From Coriobacteriia bacterium (lineage in GTDB: Bacteria; Actinomycetota; Coriobacteriia; Anaerosomatales; PALSA-660), in contig JANYLP010000049.1 in the NCBI GenBank assembly GCA_025361445.1, positions 1 through 37,921 of the forward strand: DNA of 37,921 nucleotides. The letters run 5' to 3'. The position numbers and the translations under genes are program-made. Every line of letters starts with the position of its first letter. Position 1 is the stretch's first letter. This document shows positions 29,567 to 37,921 of this stretch, piece by piece. Under the pieces are notes generated by a model. The model ran no database searches, was not told the DNA's origin, and was given only the letters and a program-made list of their open reading frames with translations.

Positions 29567-32122
29567 GTGCCGGACGAGCAGCACGACAAGATAGTCCCGA
29601 TCGATATCGAGAGAGAACTCAAGGATTCGTTCCTCGAGTACTCGATGTCGGTCATCGTGGCGCGTGCCCTCCCGGACGTGCGCGACGGCCTCAAGCCGGT
29701 CCACCGGCGCATCCTGTACGCGATGAACGACATGGGGCTGTCGCCCGGTCGCGCGTACCGCAAGTCTGCGACCACCGTCGGTGAAGTGCTCGGCAAGTAC
29801 CATCCCCACGGCGACACTGCCGTGTACGACACGATGGTCCGCATGACGCAGGACTTCTCGATGCGTCTGCCTCTCGTGGATGGCCACGGCAACTTCGGTT
29901 CGGTCGACGGCGACTCCGCGGCCGCCTATCGCTACACGGAGTCCCGCCTGGGCAAGCCGGCGATGGAACTGCTGCGGGATCTCGACAAAGAGACAGTCGA
30001 CATGATCCCGAACTACGACGAGTCCACCACCGAGCCGAGCGTGCTCCCGGCCCGTTACCCGAACCTACTCGTGAACGGCAGCTCGGGCATCGCCGTCGGT
30101 ATGGCCACCAACATCCCGCCGCACAACCTCGGCGAGGTCATCGACGGCACGATCATGCTGATCGACAACCCGGACGCCTCGATCGAAGACCTGATGACCG
30201 TCATCAAGGGGCCGGACTTCCCCACCGGCGGCGCGATCATGGGCCGCGAGGGGATCGTCGACGCATACATGACCGGCCGCGGTTCTCTCAAGGTGCGCGG
30301 CAAGGCGCACATCGAGCAGACGTCCACCGGGCGCATGCGGATCATCATCACCGAGATCCCGTACATGGTGAACAAATCACGCCTCGTCTCGAAGATCGCC
30401 GAACTCGTGCGCGAGAAGAAGCTGACCGAGATCTCGGACCTGCGTGACGAGTCCGATCGCAAGGGCATGCGCGTCGTCATCGAGCTCAAGCAGGCGTGCA
30501 TCCCGCAGGTCGTCATGAACAAGATCTTCAAGCACACGCCGCTCGAGACCGGCTTCGGCGTGATCATGCTCGCGCTCGTCGATGGAGTGCCGCGCACGCT
30601 GACTCTCAAGCAGATGCTGTCCTACTACATCGCGCATCAGGAAGAGATCATCGTCCGCCGGACGAAGTACGACCTGCGCAAAGCACAGGAGAAGGCTCAT
30701 CTTCTCGAGGGCTACGTCATCGCGCTCGACAACATCGACGAGGTCATCCGCATCATCCGCGCATCGGCGGACGATGTTGAGGCAAAGGCCGGCCTGATGG
30801 CCGCCTTCGCACTGACCGAGATCCAGACGGACGCCATCCTCGAGATGCGCCTCCGCCGCCTGACCGGACTCGAGCGCCACAAGATCGAGGAGGAGCTCGC
30901 GGAGCTGCGCGAGAAGATCGCCTGGTTCCTCAAGCTTCTCGCCGACGAGAGCCTCGTGCTGCAGGTCATCAAGGAAGAGATGATCGAGATCCGCGACAAG
31001 TTCGCTGACCCGCGCCGCACCGAACTGGCCTCGACCGCGCACGACCTCGACGTCGAAGACCTCATCGCCGAAGAGGACATGGTCGTCACGATCACGAAGG
31101 CCGGCTACGTGAAGCGCCTTCCGGTCGCGACCTACCGCCAGCAGAAGCGCGGTGGCAAGGGCATCGCCGGCGTGAACCTCAAGGAGAACGACTTCGTCGA
31201 GAACTTGTTCATCTCGTCCACGCACGACTACGTGTTGTTCTTCTCGACCAAGGGCAAGGTCTACCGGATGAAGGTGCACGAACTCCCGGTCGGCAGCCGG
31301 CACGCTCGCGGGACCGCCGCCGTGAACCTTCTGCCGTTCGAGCAGGACGAGAAGATCGCCGCGGCCATCACGACGCGCGACTTCTCCGCCGACGACTTCC
31401 TGCTGTTCGCCACCCGCGACGGCATGGTCAAGAAGACCGCTCTTCAGGCGTACGACCGGTCGCGTCGTGACGGCATCATCGCCATCGCGCTCAAGGCCAA
31501 GGATGAGCTGATCTCGGTCCGACGCGTGAAGGACGGCATGAAGGTCATGATGGTCTCGGCCTCAGGCAAGGCCATCAAGTGGGACGAGCAGCAGGCGCGG
31601 CCGATGGGCCGGGACACCATGGGCGTCCGGGGCATGAACGTGAAGGCAGGCGACGACCACGTTCTCGGCATGGAGATCGCGCCCGACGACGCGGAGTTGT
31701 TCGTCGTCACCGAGAACGGCTATGGCAAGCGCACCTCGGTCTCGGACTACCCGGAGCAGAACCGCGGCGGCATGGGCGTCAAGACGATCCAGGTGACCGA
31801 GAAGAAGGGGCGCCTGGCCGGGATGAAGATCGTTCTCCCGCAGCACGAGCTCATGCTCATCTCGCAGGAGGGCGTCGTCATCCGTGTCAAGGCCGAAGAC
31901 ATTTCGAAGCTCGGTCGCTCGACGCAGGGCGTGAAGGTCATGAACGTCGCGGCGACCGATTGCGTCAGCGCGCTCGCTCGGGTGACCGCCAACAAGAAGA
32001 AGAAGAAGGTGCCCGAGGGGCAGCAGGTCCTGGTAGCAGATGACACGGTGCCGCCGGGCATGGACGAGCGCGACCTCGAGGCCGAGGAGCTCGTCAGCGA
32101 GGAGTTCGAAGAGGACGAGTAG
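29567..32122 (+). CDS. gyrA: DNA gyrase subunit A
   Basis: [49 protein letters not shown], catalytic Tyr context [11 protein letters not shown], GyrA-box-like QKRGGKG. GTG start. Confidence 0.97.
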   Translation: MPDEQHDKIVPIDIERELKDSFLEYSMSVIVARALPDVRDGLKPVHRRILYAMNDMGLSPGRAYRKSATTVGEVLGKYHPHGDTAVYDTMVRMTQDFSMRLPLVDGHGNFGSVDGDSAAAYRYTESRLGKPAMELLRDLDKETVDMIPNYDESTTEPSVLPARYPNLLVNGSSGIAVGMATNIPPHNLGEVIDGTIMLIDNPDASIEDLMTVIKGPDFPTGGAIMGREGIVDAYMTGRGSLKVRGKAHIEQTSTGRMRIIITEIPYMVNKSRLVSKIAELVREKKLTEISDLRDESDRKGMRVVIELKQACIPQVVMNKIFKHTPLETGFGVIMLALVDGVPRTLTLKQMLSYYIAHQEEIIVRRTKYDLRKAQEKAHLLEGYVIALDNIDEVIRIIRASADDVEAKAGLMAAFALTEIQTDAILEMRLRRLTGLERHKIEEELAELREKIAWFLKLLADESLVLQVIKEEMIEIRDKFADPRRTELASTAHDLDVEDLIAEEDMVVTITKAGYVKRLPVATYRQQKRGGKGIAGVNLKENDFVENLFISSTHDYVLFFSTKGKVYRMKVHELPVGSRHARGTAAVNLLPFEQDEKIAAAITTRDFSADDFLLFATRDGMVKKTALQAYDRSRRDGIIAIALKAKDELISVRRVKDGMKVMMVSASGKAIKWDEQQARPMGRDTMGVRGMNVKAGDDHVLGMEIAPDDAELFVVTENGYGKRTSVSDYPEQNRGGMGVKTIQVTEKKGRLAGMKIVLPQHELMLISQEGVVIRVKAEDISKLGRSTQGVKVMNVAATDCVSALARVTANKKKKKVPEGQQVLVADDTVPPGMDERDLEAEELVSEEFEEDE

Positions 32123-32154
32123 GGCGAGCAGCGGGAAGGATCGCAACGCTCTCG

Positions 32155-32184
32155 AGGGGCCCCGTCGCCGGGGCCCCTTTCCTT
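32155..32184 (+). terminator. Rho-independent terminator after gyrA
   Basis: AGGGGCCCCG-TCGC-CGGGGCCCCT stem followed by TTCCTT. Confidence 0.8.
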
Positions 32185-32292
32185 GTCGATCGGGCGTCAC
32201 CCACCACCGCGGAGTCAGCAAATACCATACGCCGCACTGGATAAGCCATGAGATGAGTCGACCTCATGAGGCATATGACGGTCGTCAAGGGG

Positions 32293-32320
32293 TTGTGCTC
32301 AGGATTTGGCGCGGTACTAT
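32293..32320 (+). promoter_or_regulatory. Candidate sigma-70-like promoter of the giant surface-protein gene
   Basis: TTGTGC (32293-32298), 16-bp spacer, TACTAT (32315-32320). Confidence 0.5.
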
Positions 32321-32363
32321 GAATACAGCGTGCTCCCTCGGGGCAGGCTTGTTGGGGAGTGGC

Positions 32364-32372
32364 GGGGGGGGG
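32364..32372 (+). repeat. (G)9 homopolymer in the predicted leader
   Basis: Nine consecutive G between the candidate -10 (32315) and the GTG start (32505). Confidence 0.9.
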
Positions 32373-32504
32373 TCCTTCCGTGTCTCCGCAGATTTCGAGA
32401 CCGGGAGGTGGTCGTTCGTCCGTTAGAGCGAATGCGGCGTTCGACCGACATTAGTACCACCGCGCACGCTCGTGCGTGGTCACTGCAAGAGGGGAGTGAA
32501 GCAC

Positions 32505-35500
32505 GTGAATTTGTCTCGCGAGATTCGATGGTCGAAGACCACGGCCGTACTCGTCGTGAGTATGGTGCTCGTGATCGCGCTCGGTGTCGCAGCGGCATTC
32601 GCCGTACTGACACCGCCCGCGAGCGTCACGGCGACCGATACCAAAGTCGGCAACCAAGTCAACGTGACTTGGGTCGGCAGCGGGGGAATCGGCACCACGT
32701 CGTACCTCGTCCAGTTCAAGGTGCAGGGTGGGCTCACCTACACCGATGCGACCACAACGGTCCTGACCAATGTGACGGTCACCGACCCGGGTCTCGTCAA
32801 CGGGTCGACGTACGTCTTCCGGATCACGGCTATCAACGCCTTGGAGGAGCCGGTCGCACCGACGTCCTCGAATCCGGTCGTACCTACTGACCAGACAGCA
32901 CCCACTGCGGTGCTGGTGGCCAACCCCGCAGCACCGAACGGTGCGGGCTGGTACTCCGTACTCCCGACATACACCATCACCGCGCAGGATCCGTCCGGTA
33001 TCTCGATGTACTACGCGAGCAAGGACTCGGGAGTGACCTCTGTCGCGGTGCCGGCGGGCACAGTGGGTCAGTTCTCCGCTGCCGGCTTCAACGCCGTCAA
33101 GTTGGCTGAGGCCACTCAGACCCTGTCCTACCGTGCTGTCGACGGTGCAGGGAACGTCGGCGCCTGGCAGTCCAATCCGTTCAAGATCGACCTGACCAAT
33201 CCGACGATCACCCTGGCGACCCTGCCGGAAGAGGTCAATGGTAAGGCGGGTTGGTTCACAACGGTGCCGACGATCACGCTCGACCCGGCGGATGCCGGCT
33301 CGGGCGTCGCGCTGACGTCGTACAACTGGAACGCTCTCGCGTCCGTGAACAGCACGTCTGACCCCGTCGTCTTCAAGGCGATCCAGGGCAGCAACCTGCT
33401 GACCTGGTCGACCATGGATCTGGCCGGTCGCACCTCGACCGTGGCCACCGCCGTCATCATGGTCGACTCCGTGACGCCGTCCGTCGTCGCGACTCCGACC
33501 TTGGTTCTTGGCCCCGCGGGCAAGATCTCCGCGTCGTGGGCTGCGGCAACCGACGCGCTTCCTGGTTCGGGCGTTTCCATCTACACGATCGAGTGGTCCG
33601 AAGAGACCAGCTTCGGCGTCCTCACGGGCTCCCAGGATGTCACTGCTGGTGTGACCGCGTGGGACATCACGGGCGTACACGGCAACACCTACTACGTTCG
33701 CGTGAAGGCGTTCGACACGGCGGGCAACGGCTCCACTTCGTGGTCTGCCGCCGCGTCGGCAAAGGCCGACACCCAGGGACCTGTCGTGACGATCCTTGGT
33801 GCGAATTCCTCGTATACCGCGACCTCGTCGATCCCGGCGACCATCACCGCCATCGACGGCGGAAGTGGCCTGCTCAACATCAAGTACCGCTGGTATCCGG
33901 CGAGCGGCGCCCCGACCGGGCCATTCTCGGCACCGTCGGCCGCTGCCACCACGACACTGTCTGCTCCTGAGGGCGACTACGTCCTTCAGGCAGTCGGCGT
34001 AGACGTTGCGGGCAACGTGACTACTGTTACCGCAGCCTTCAAGAGCGACTGGAGCAAGCCGGTCAGCACGTTCACGATTGCTCCGGCGGCCCCGAACGGG
34101 GATAACGGCTGGTACATCTCGATAGACGCGACCCTCTCGGCCGTCGACGTTCCTGCTGTTGCGGGATCGGGCGTCACGACGGTGACCCTCAACGGTGTCG
34201 GGCACGCAGGCGCCTCTTATGCGCTGCCTGCGGGGGCGTACATTCAGGGCACGAACAACTTCGTGTTCTTCGCTTCTGATCTCGCCGGCAACATCGAGTC
34301 TGCGAACGCGACCGTTACGGTCAACTTCGACAGCGCTAGGCCGACGATCACTGCGACGGGCGTGAACGGCTACGTCTCCGACGCCGCGACGGCCACCCTG
34401 CCGGCATTCAAGCTCGCCGCAGACGACCTGACCTCGGGCGTCAACCGCATCGAGTACGTGTTCCTGCCGCACGGCAGCGCACCCACCTCGGTCACGGTCT
34501 GGACCCAGGTTCCGTCCTTCGCAGCCACGGCGACGGCGACCGAGGGTCACTTCGACCTCTACTACCGCTCCGTCGACAATGCGGGTCTCAAGTCGTCGTC
34601 GGTAGTATTCGTCTCCACTTGGAGTGACACGACGACCCCGACCACGACATACACCACGAACCCGGCTGCCGCTGATGGAGCCGCTGGCTCTTGGAAGACC
34701 GCTCCACTCGTCACGTTCGTGGTGAACGACACCACCATCGAAGGCGCGGTCACGTACTCGCGTTGGGATGAGACCGGCACGGTTGCTGCCGGCGTCACCG
34801 CCCAGACGCCTTCGTCAAAGGCCACCCACACGCTCGAGTACTACACGATCGATGCTGTGGGTAACCGGGAGGCTACCAGGGTGGCCACGTTCGTCGTGAA
34901 CCAGAGCCAGCCGATCATCGATTCGCTGTCGCTCAGTGGCACGCCGAATCCTGCGGGTTGGTACTCCGTCGCCACGACGGCGAGCGTCACCGCGACTACC
35001 AACGGTAGCCTGCCGATCGGCAACATCTTCTTCAAGTACGACGCCGCGTCCACGTGGACCACGTACACTCCGGTCCTCTCGGCCAACGAAGGCACCCACA
35101 CGCTGTCCTTCTACGCCACTGACGCGAGCGGCACGGTCGGCCCGACCCGGTCGATCTCCTACAAGCTGGACCTGACCAAGCCGGTCATCAACCAGTTCAC
35201 GCCGCAGGTCGTATACAGCGCCTATCCGACGCTCATCGTTCCTGTGACCGAAACGGGCTCGGGCTTGGCCTCCGGTAGCTTCATGACCGCGTGGGGCCAA
35301 CCGATCCTGGGCACCGTCTCCGGCAGCAACCTGAGTGTCGAGCTGCCGATGCCGCTGGTCGTCGGCGACAACCTGATCAAGGTCGATGCGACGGACGCTG
35401 CGGGCCTGCCGGCCGATTCGAAGTACCTCATCGTCACCTACGTGACGGACTACACCGTCAGCTCTAGCTCTGGTGCCAACGGTGTAATCTCGCCGGTGGG

Positions 35501-36896
35501 CAGCAACTCGGTGGCTGTCGGCGCGAGCGAGACCTTCACGGTCACGCCGAACGACGGCTACCACGTGGCTGACGTCCTGGTCGATGGCGTGTCCGTCGGT
35601 GCGGTCAGCTCCTACACGTTCTCGAACGTGCTGGCCGACCACACGATCTCAGCGACTTTCGCGATCAACAGTTACGCTCTGACGATCACGGCTCCGAACA
35701 ACGGCACGATCACCGGTCCGGCGAGCGTGAACTCCGGCTCTGACGCCGTATTCACGATCACCCCGGCGGCCGGCTATCACGTCGTAAGCGTGACCGACAA
35801 CGGTGTCGCCAAGGGCGCTCTCGCGTCCTACACGGTGTCGAACGTGACGGCAGTGCACACGATCGCTGCGACTTTCGCAGCTGACGTGCCCCCGGCACCG
35901 ACGACTTGGACCCTCACGGGTTCGGCTGGCGCCAACGGCACCCTGTCCGTTCTCGGCGCGCAGACGTACGCCGTGAACGCACCTGTGACCGTTGCCATCA
36001 CGCCGGACGCTGGCTACCAGGTCGCGACCGTTCTCGTCGACGGCGTGTCGGTATCCGTCGCCCCGTCGAAGACCTTGGTCTTCGCCAGCGGCAACCACAC
36101 GATCTCGGCGACCTTCTCGCTGATCCCGGTGGCTCCGCCCGTCACGTTCAACATCACCAAGACCGTCGTCGGCAGCGGCTCGATTACGGGCCTCGCCGCC
36201 GTGGTTGATGGCAACAACGCGGCATACACGATCACCGCGGATGCGCACAATCATCTGGTCAGCGTCACGGTGGATGGCGGTGCTGTCGAGCTCATCGGCG
36301 GCAAGGTCACCCTCGTGAATGTGAAGGAAACCCACGTCATCGTGGCGACCTTCGCGGTCGACACCTTCTCCGTCACCGCTACCGCCGGTAGCCACGGTTC
36401 GATCACCGCCCCCGCGGGCGCTGACGCTGTGGCCTACGGCTCCTCGACCGGCACCTTCACCATCTCGCCCGCCGCGGGTTATCACGTGGCAGACGTCCTG
36501 GTCGATGGCGTCTCGGTCGGCGCTGTGACTGAGTACAAGTTCGCGAACGTCACGTCGAACCGTACGATCTCGGCGACCTTCGCCTGGTCTATCGTTCCGA
36601 CGAGCATGTCGATCACGTCCGACCTCACCACCTCAACCCGTGGCCATTCGATCGTCTTCTCGGGCAAGGCGTCGCCGAGCAGCATGATGACGGGTTCGCG
36701 CATCACCGTCTGGCTGCGCAAGGCGGGCGGCAGCTGGGGCAAGTTGAGCACTGTCTACACCAGCAGCAGCGATAAGTGGGCCTACACTCTGAAGACCGCC
36801 ACGCGTTCGCATGGCACCTACTACGTGCGGGTCGAGTGGGCCGGTAACGCGATCTTCGCCCCGTGCTCCACCTACCGCAAGATCGTCATCAAGTAG
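32505..36896 (+). CDS. Large secreted/surface protein: N-terminal TM or signal, FN3 and Ig-like repeats, five InlB B-repeat/Flg_new_2-like repeats, C-terminal Ig-like domain
   Basis: Signal/TM TTAVLVVSMVLVIALGVAAAFAVL; repeated YR.VD.AGN and DTAGNGSTSW motifs; repeated (A)GYHVADVLVDGVSVG...HTISATF units. GTG at 32505 preceded by AGGGGAG. Confidence 0.85.
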   Translation: MNLSREIRWSKTTAVLVVSMVLVIALGVAAAFAVLTPPASVTATDTKVGNQVNVTWVGSGGIGTTSYLVQFKVQGGLTYTDATTTVLTNVTVTDPGLVNGSTYVFRITAINALEEPVAPTSSNPVVPTDQTAPTAVLVANPAAPNGAGWYSVLPTYTITAQDPSGISMYYASKDSGVTSVAVPAGTVGQFSAAGFNAVKLAEATQTLSYRAVDGAGNVGAWQSNPFKIDLTNPTITLATLPEEVNGKAGWFTTVPTITLDPADAGSGVALTSYNWNALASVNSTSDPVVFKAIQGSNLLTWSTMDLAGRTSTVATAVIMVDSVTPSVVATPTLVLGPAGKISASWAAATDALPGSGVSIYTIEWSEETSFGVLTGSQDVTAGVTAWDITGVHGNTYYVRVKAFDTAGNGSTSWSAAASAKADTQGPVVTILGANSSYTATSSIPATITAIDGGSGLLNIKYRWYPASGAPTGPFSAPSAAATTTLSAPEGDYVLQAVGVDVAGNVTTVTAAFKSDWSKPVSTFTIAPAAPNGDNGWYISIDATLSAVDVPAVAGSGVTTVTLNGVGHAGASYALPAGAYIQGTNNFVFFASDLAGNIESANATVTVNFDSARPTITATGVNGYVSDAATATLPAFKLAADDLTSGVNRIEYVFLPHGSAPTSVTVWTQVPSFAATATATEGHFDLYYRSVDNAGLKSSSVVFVSTWSDTTTPTTTYTTNPAAADGAAGSWKTAPLVTFVVNDTTIEGAVTYSRWDETGTVAAGVTAQTPSSKATHTLEYYTIDAVGNREATRVATFVVNQSQPIIDSLSLSGTPNPAGWYSVATTASVTATTNGSLPIGNIFFKYDAASTWTTYTPVLSANEGTHTLSFYATDASGTVGPTRSISYKLDLTKPVINQFTPQVVYSAYPTLIVPVTETGSGLASGSFMTAWGQPILGTVSGSNLSVELPMPLVVGDNLIKVDATDAAGLPADSKYLIVTYVTDYTVSSSSGANGVISPVGSNSVAVGASETFTVTPNDGYHVADVLVDGVSVGAVSSYTFSNVLADHTISATFAINSYALTITAPNNGTITGPASVNSGSDAVFTITPAAGYHVVSVTDNGVAKGALASYTVSNVTAVHTIAATFAADVPPAPTTWTLTGSAGANGTLSVLGAQTYAVNAPVTVAITPDAGYQVATVLVDGVSVSVAPSKTLVFASGNHTISATFSLIPVAPPVTFNITKTVVGSGSITGLAAVVDGNNAAYTITADAHNHLVSVTVDGGAVELIGGKVTLVNVKETHVIVATFAVDTFSVTATAGSHGSITAPAGADAVAYGSSTGTFTISPAAGYHVADVLVDGVSVGAVTEYKFANVTSNRTISATFAWSIVPTSMSITSDLTTSTRGHSIVFSGKASPSSMMTGSRITVWLRKAGGSWGKLSTVYTSSSDKWAYTLKTATRSHGTYYVRVEWAGNAIFAPCSTYRKIVIK
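35452..36590 (+). repeat. Five tandem InlB B-repeat/Flg_new_2-like units within the surface protein
   Basis: Units at about 35452-35664, 35665-35883, 35904-36116, 36145-36362 and 36363-36590, each of the form T..G..G.I......F.I.P..GYHV..V.VDG........HTI.ATF. Confidence 0.85.
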
Positions 36897-36924
36897 ACCG
36901 ATCCGGATCTTCGGATCGCGCGTG

Positions 36925-36965
36925 AAGGAAGGGGCCGGAGGCGACAAGCCTCCGGCCCCTTCCTT
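36925..36965 (+). terminator. Strong Rho-independent terminator (possibly shared by the convergent metW side)
   Basis: 18-bp perfect stem AAGGAAGGGGCCGGAGGC-GACAA-GCCTCCGGCCCCTTCCTT, then TTGTT. Confidence 0.88.
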
Positions 36966-37000
36966 TTGTTGCGCGGGAAGCTAGAGAGGCAGTCGCCGCT

Positions 37001-37615
37001 CTAGCGGCGCCGCAGGACGAAGACGGCTTCATCGGCCAGCAGGTTCGGCCGGGTGCGGACCACGCGGAGTGTCCCGTCCGCGCGTCCGACGAACGCAATC
37101 TCGCGCTCGATGACTGCCCCGCAGTCGGCGCTGAAGTCCCGGAAGTCCGCTATCGTCGTGTGGTGGATGTTGGGCGTGTCGTACCAGGAGTACGGGATCG
37201 CATCAGAGACCGGCATGCGCCCGCGCAGCGCCAAGTGCGCACGCACGTGCCAGTGTCCGAAGTTCGGGAACGACACCACGCTGCGCTTACCCACGCGGAG
37301 CATCTCCGAGAGCACCAGCCGCGGACGGCGCACCACCTGCAGCGTCTGGGAGAGGATGACGACGTCGAAGCAGTCGTCCGGGACGTCTGCGAGACCTTCA
37401 TCGAGGTCGGCCTGGTACACGGGTACGTCGCGCTCGACGCACTTCGCGATGTCCGCGAGGTCGATCTCGACGCCGCGGACGATGGCGCCCCGCTCCTCAC
37501 GCAGGCGCGCGAGCAGCGCCCCGTCGCCACATCCGAGGTCGAGGACGCGGGCTCCCTGGGGCACCAGCTCGGCGACCACCCTCTGATCCGCGCGAAGCAG
37601 CTCGTGAGGCGTCAT
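37001..37615 (-). CDS. metW: Methionine biosynthesis protein MetW (class I SAM methyltransferase-like)
   Basis: VLDLGCGDGALLARLREERGAIVRGVEIDLADI, FDVVILSQTLQVVRRPRLVLSEMLRVGKRSVVSFPNFGHWHVRAHLALRGRMPVSD. Confidence 0.93.
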   Translation of the reverse strand: MTPHELLRADQRVVAELVPQGARVLDLGCGDGALLARLREERGAIVRGVEIDLADIAKCVERDVPVYQADLDEGLADVPDDCFDVVILSQTLQVVRRPRLVLSEMLRVGKRSVVSFPNFGHWHVRAHLALRGRMPVSDAIPYSWYDTPNIHHTTIADFRDFSADCGAVIEREIAFVGRADGTLRVVRTRPNLLADEAVFVLRRR

Positions 37616-37921
37616 ACGGCCACCTCCGCCCCGTTTGCGAGAGTGACGGCTCTGGGTGCCTCGCCCGCGCGCGCATGGCGCAGCGCGTTGTTGAGGAATG
37701 GCGCGATGAGCTTGTGCTGGGCTTCCGGCTCCAGCAGGAACGCATCGTGCCCGTATGCGCTCGGGATCTCGGCGAAGCTGACTTCGTTCCCGTTCTCGCG
37801 CAGCGCGGAGACGAGCTCCTTGGAGCGTGCCGTCGGGAAGAGCCAGTCGCTCGAGAACGAGATGACGAGGAACCGGGCGCTGACGTTGCGGAGCGCGGCA
37901 GCAAGAGAGGGCGCGTCGCCC
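37612..37921 (-). CDS. metX: Homoserine O-acetyltransferase MetX, C-terminal part (5' end beyond the window)
   Basis: My translation of the minus strand from 37920: GDAPSLAAALRNVSARFLVISFSSDWLFPTARSKELVSALRENGNEVSFAEIPSAYGHDAFLLEPEAQHKLIAPFLNN...AEVAV*. ATGA overlap with metW. Absent from the ORF track because no start is inside the window. Confidence 0.92.
   Translation of the reverse strand, partial: GDAPSLAAALRNVSARFLVISFSSDWLFPTARSKELVSALRENGNEVSFAEIPSAYGHDAFLLEPEAQHKLIAPFLNNALRHARAGEAPRAVTLANGAEVAV

Noticed and set aside
32246-32272. Imperfect palindrome GCCATGAGATGAGTCGACCTCATGAGGC downstream of the gyrA terminator
   Set aside because: Short alternative stems only (ATGAG/CTCAT); could be chance and no neighbouring feature depends on it.
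32451-34550. 699-aa antisense ORF opposite the giant surface protein
   Set aside because: Arg/Asp/Gly-rich composition typical of a shadow frame in high-GC coding DNA; the sense frame has clear FN3/Ig-like motifs over the same interval.

Overview
This window is a chromosomal replication-origin region from a high-GC bacterium. Gene content and order suggest Actinomycetota, possibly Coriobacteriia-like; that is inference. The minus-strand arm runs from rpmH leftward: rpmH, rnpA, yidD, yidC, jag/khpB, rsmG, parA, parB, a YtxH-like protein, and an AddB/AddA-like helicase-nuclease pair. The plus-strand arm is: a GHKL-ATPase/winged-HTH protein, dnaA, dnaN, recF, dciA-like DUF721, gyrB, a small membrane protein, gyrA. 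A strong cluster of DnaA boxes (about 21061-21564) sits at the strand-switch point between rpmH and the GHKL-wHTH gene, and a weaker cluster lies between dnaA and dnaN. Two perfect parS sites lie between rsmG and jag. Left of this core are a P2A-type Ca2+-like ATPase, an orphan sensor histidine kinase, ddl, a PE-repeat membrane protein, an HtrA-like protease and rlmN. Right of it are a ~1460-aa FN3/Ig-like/InlB-B-repeat surface protein, metW and a truncated metX. The best candidates for a second look are: (i) the GHKL ATPase-wHTH gene between oriC and dnaA; (ii) a perfect 10-bp inverted repeat flanking the -10 of a probably leaderless rlmN; (iii) a 24-bp alternating Py-Pu (Z-DNA-prone) tract just upstream of gyrB; (iv) a (G)9 tract in the leader of the giant surface protein. 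No tRNA, rRNA, CRISPR or transposase was seen.
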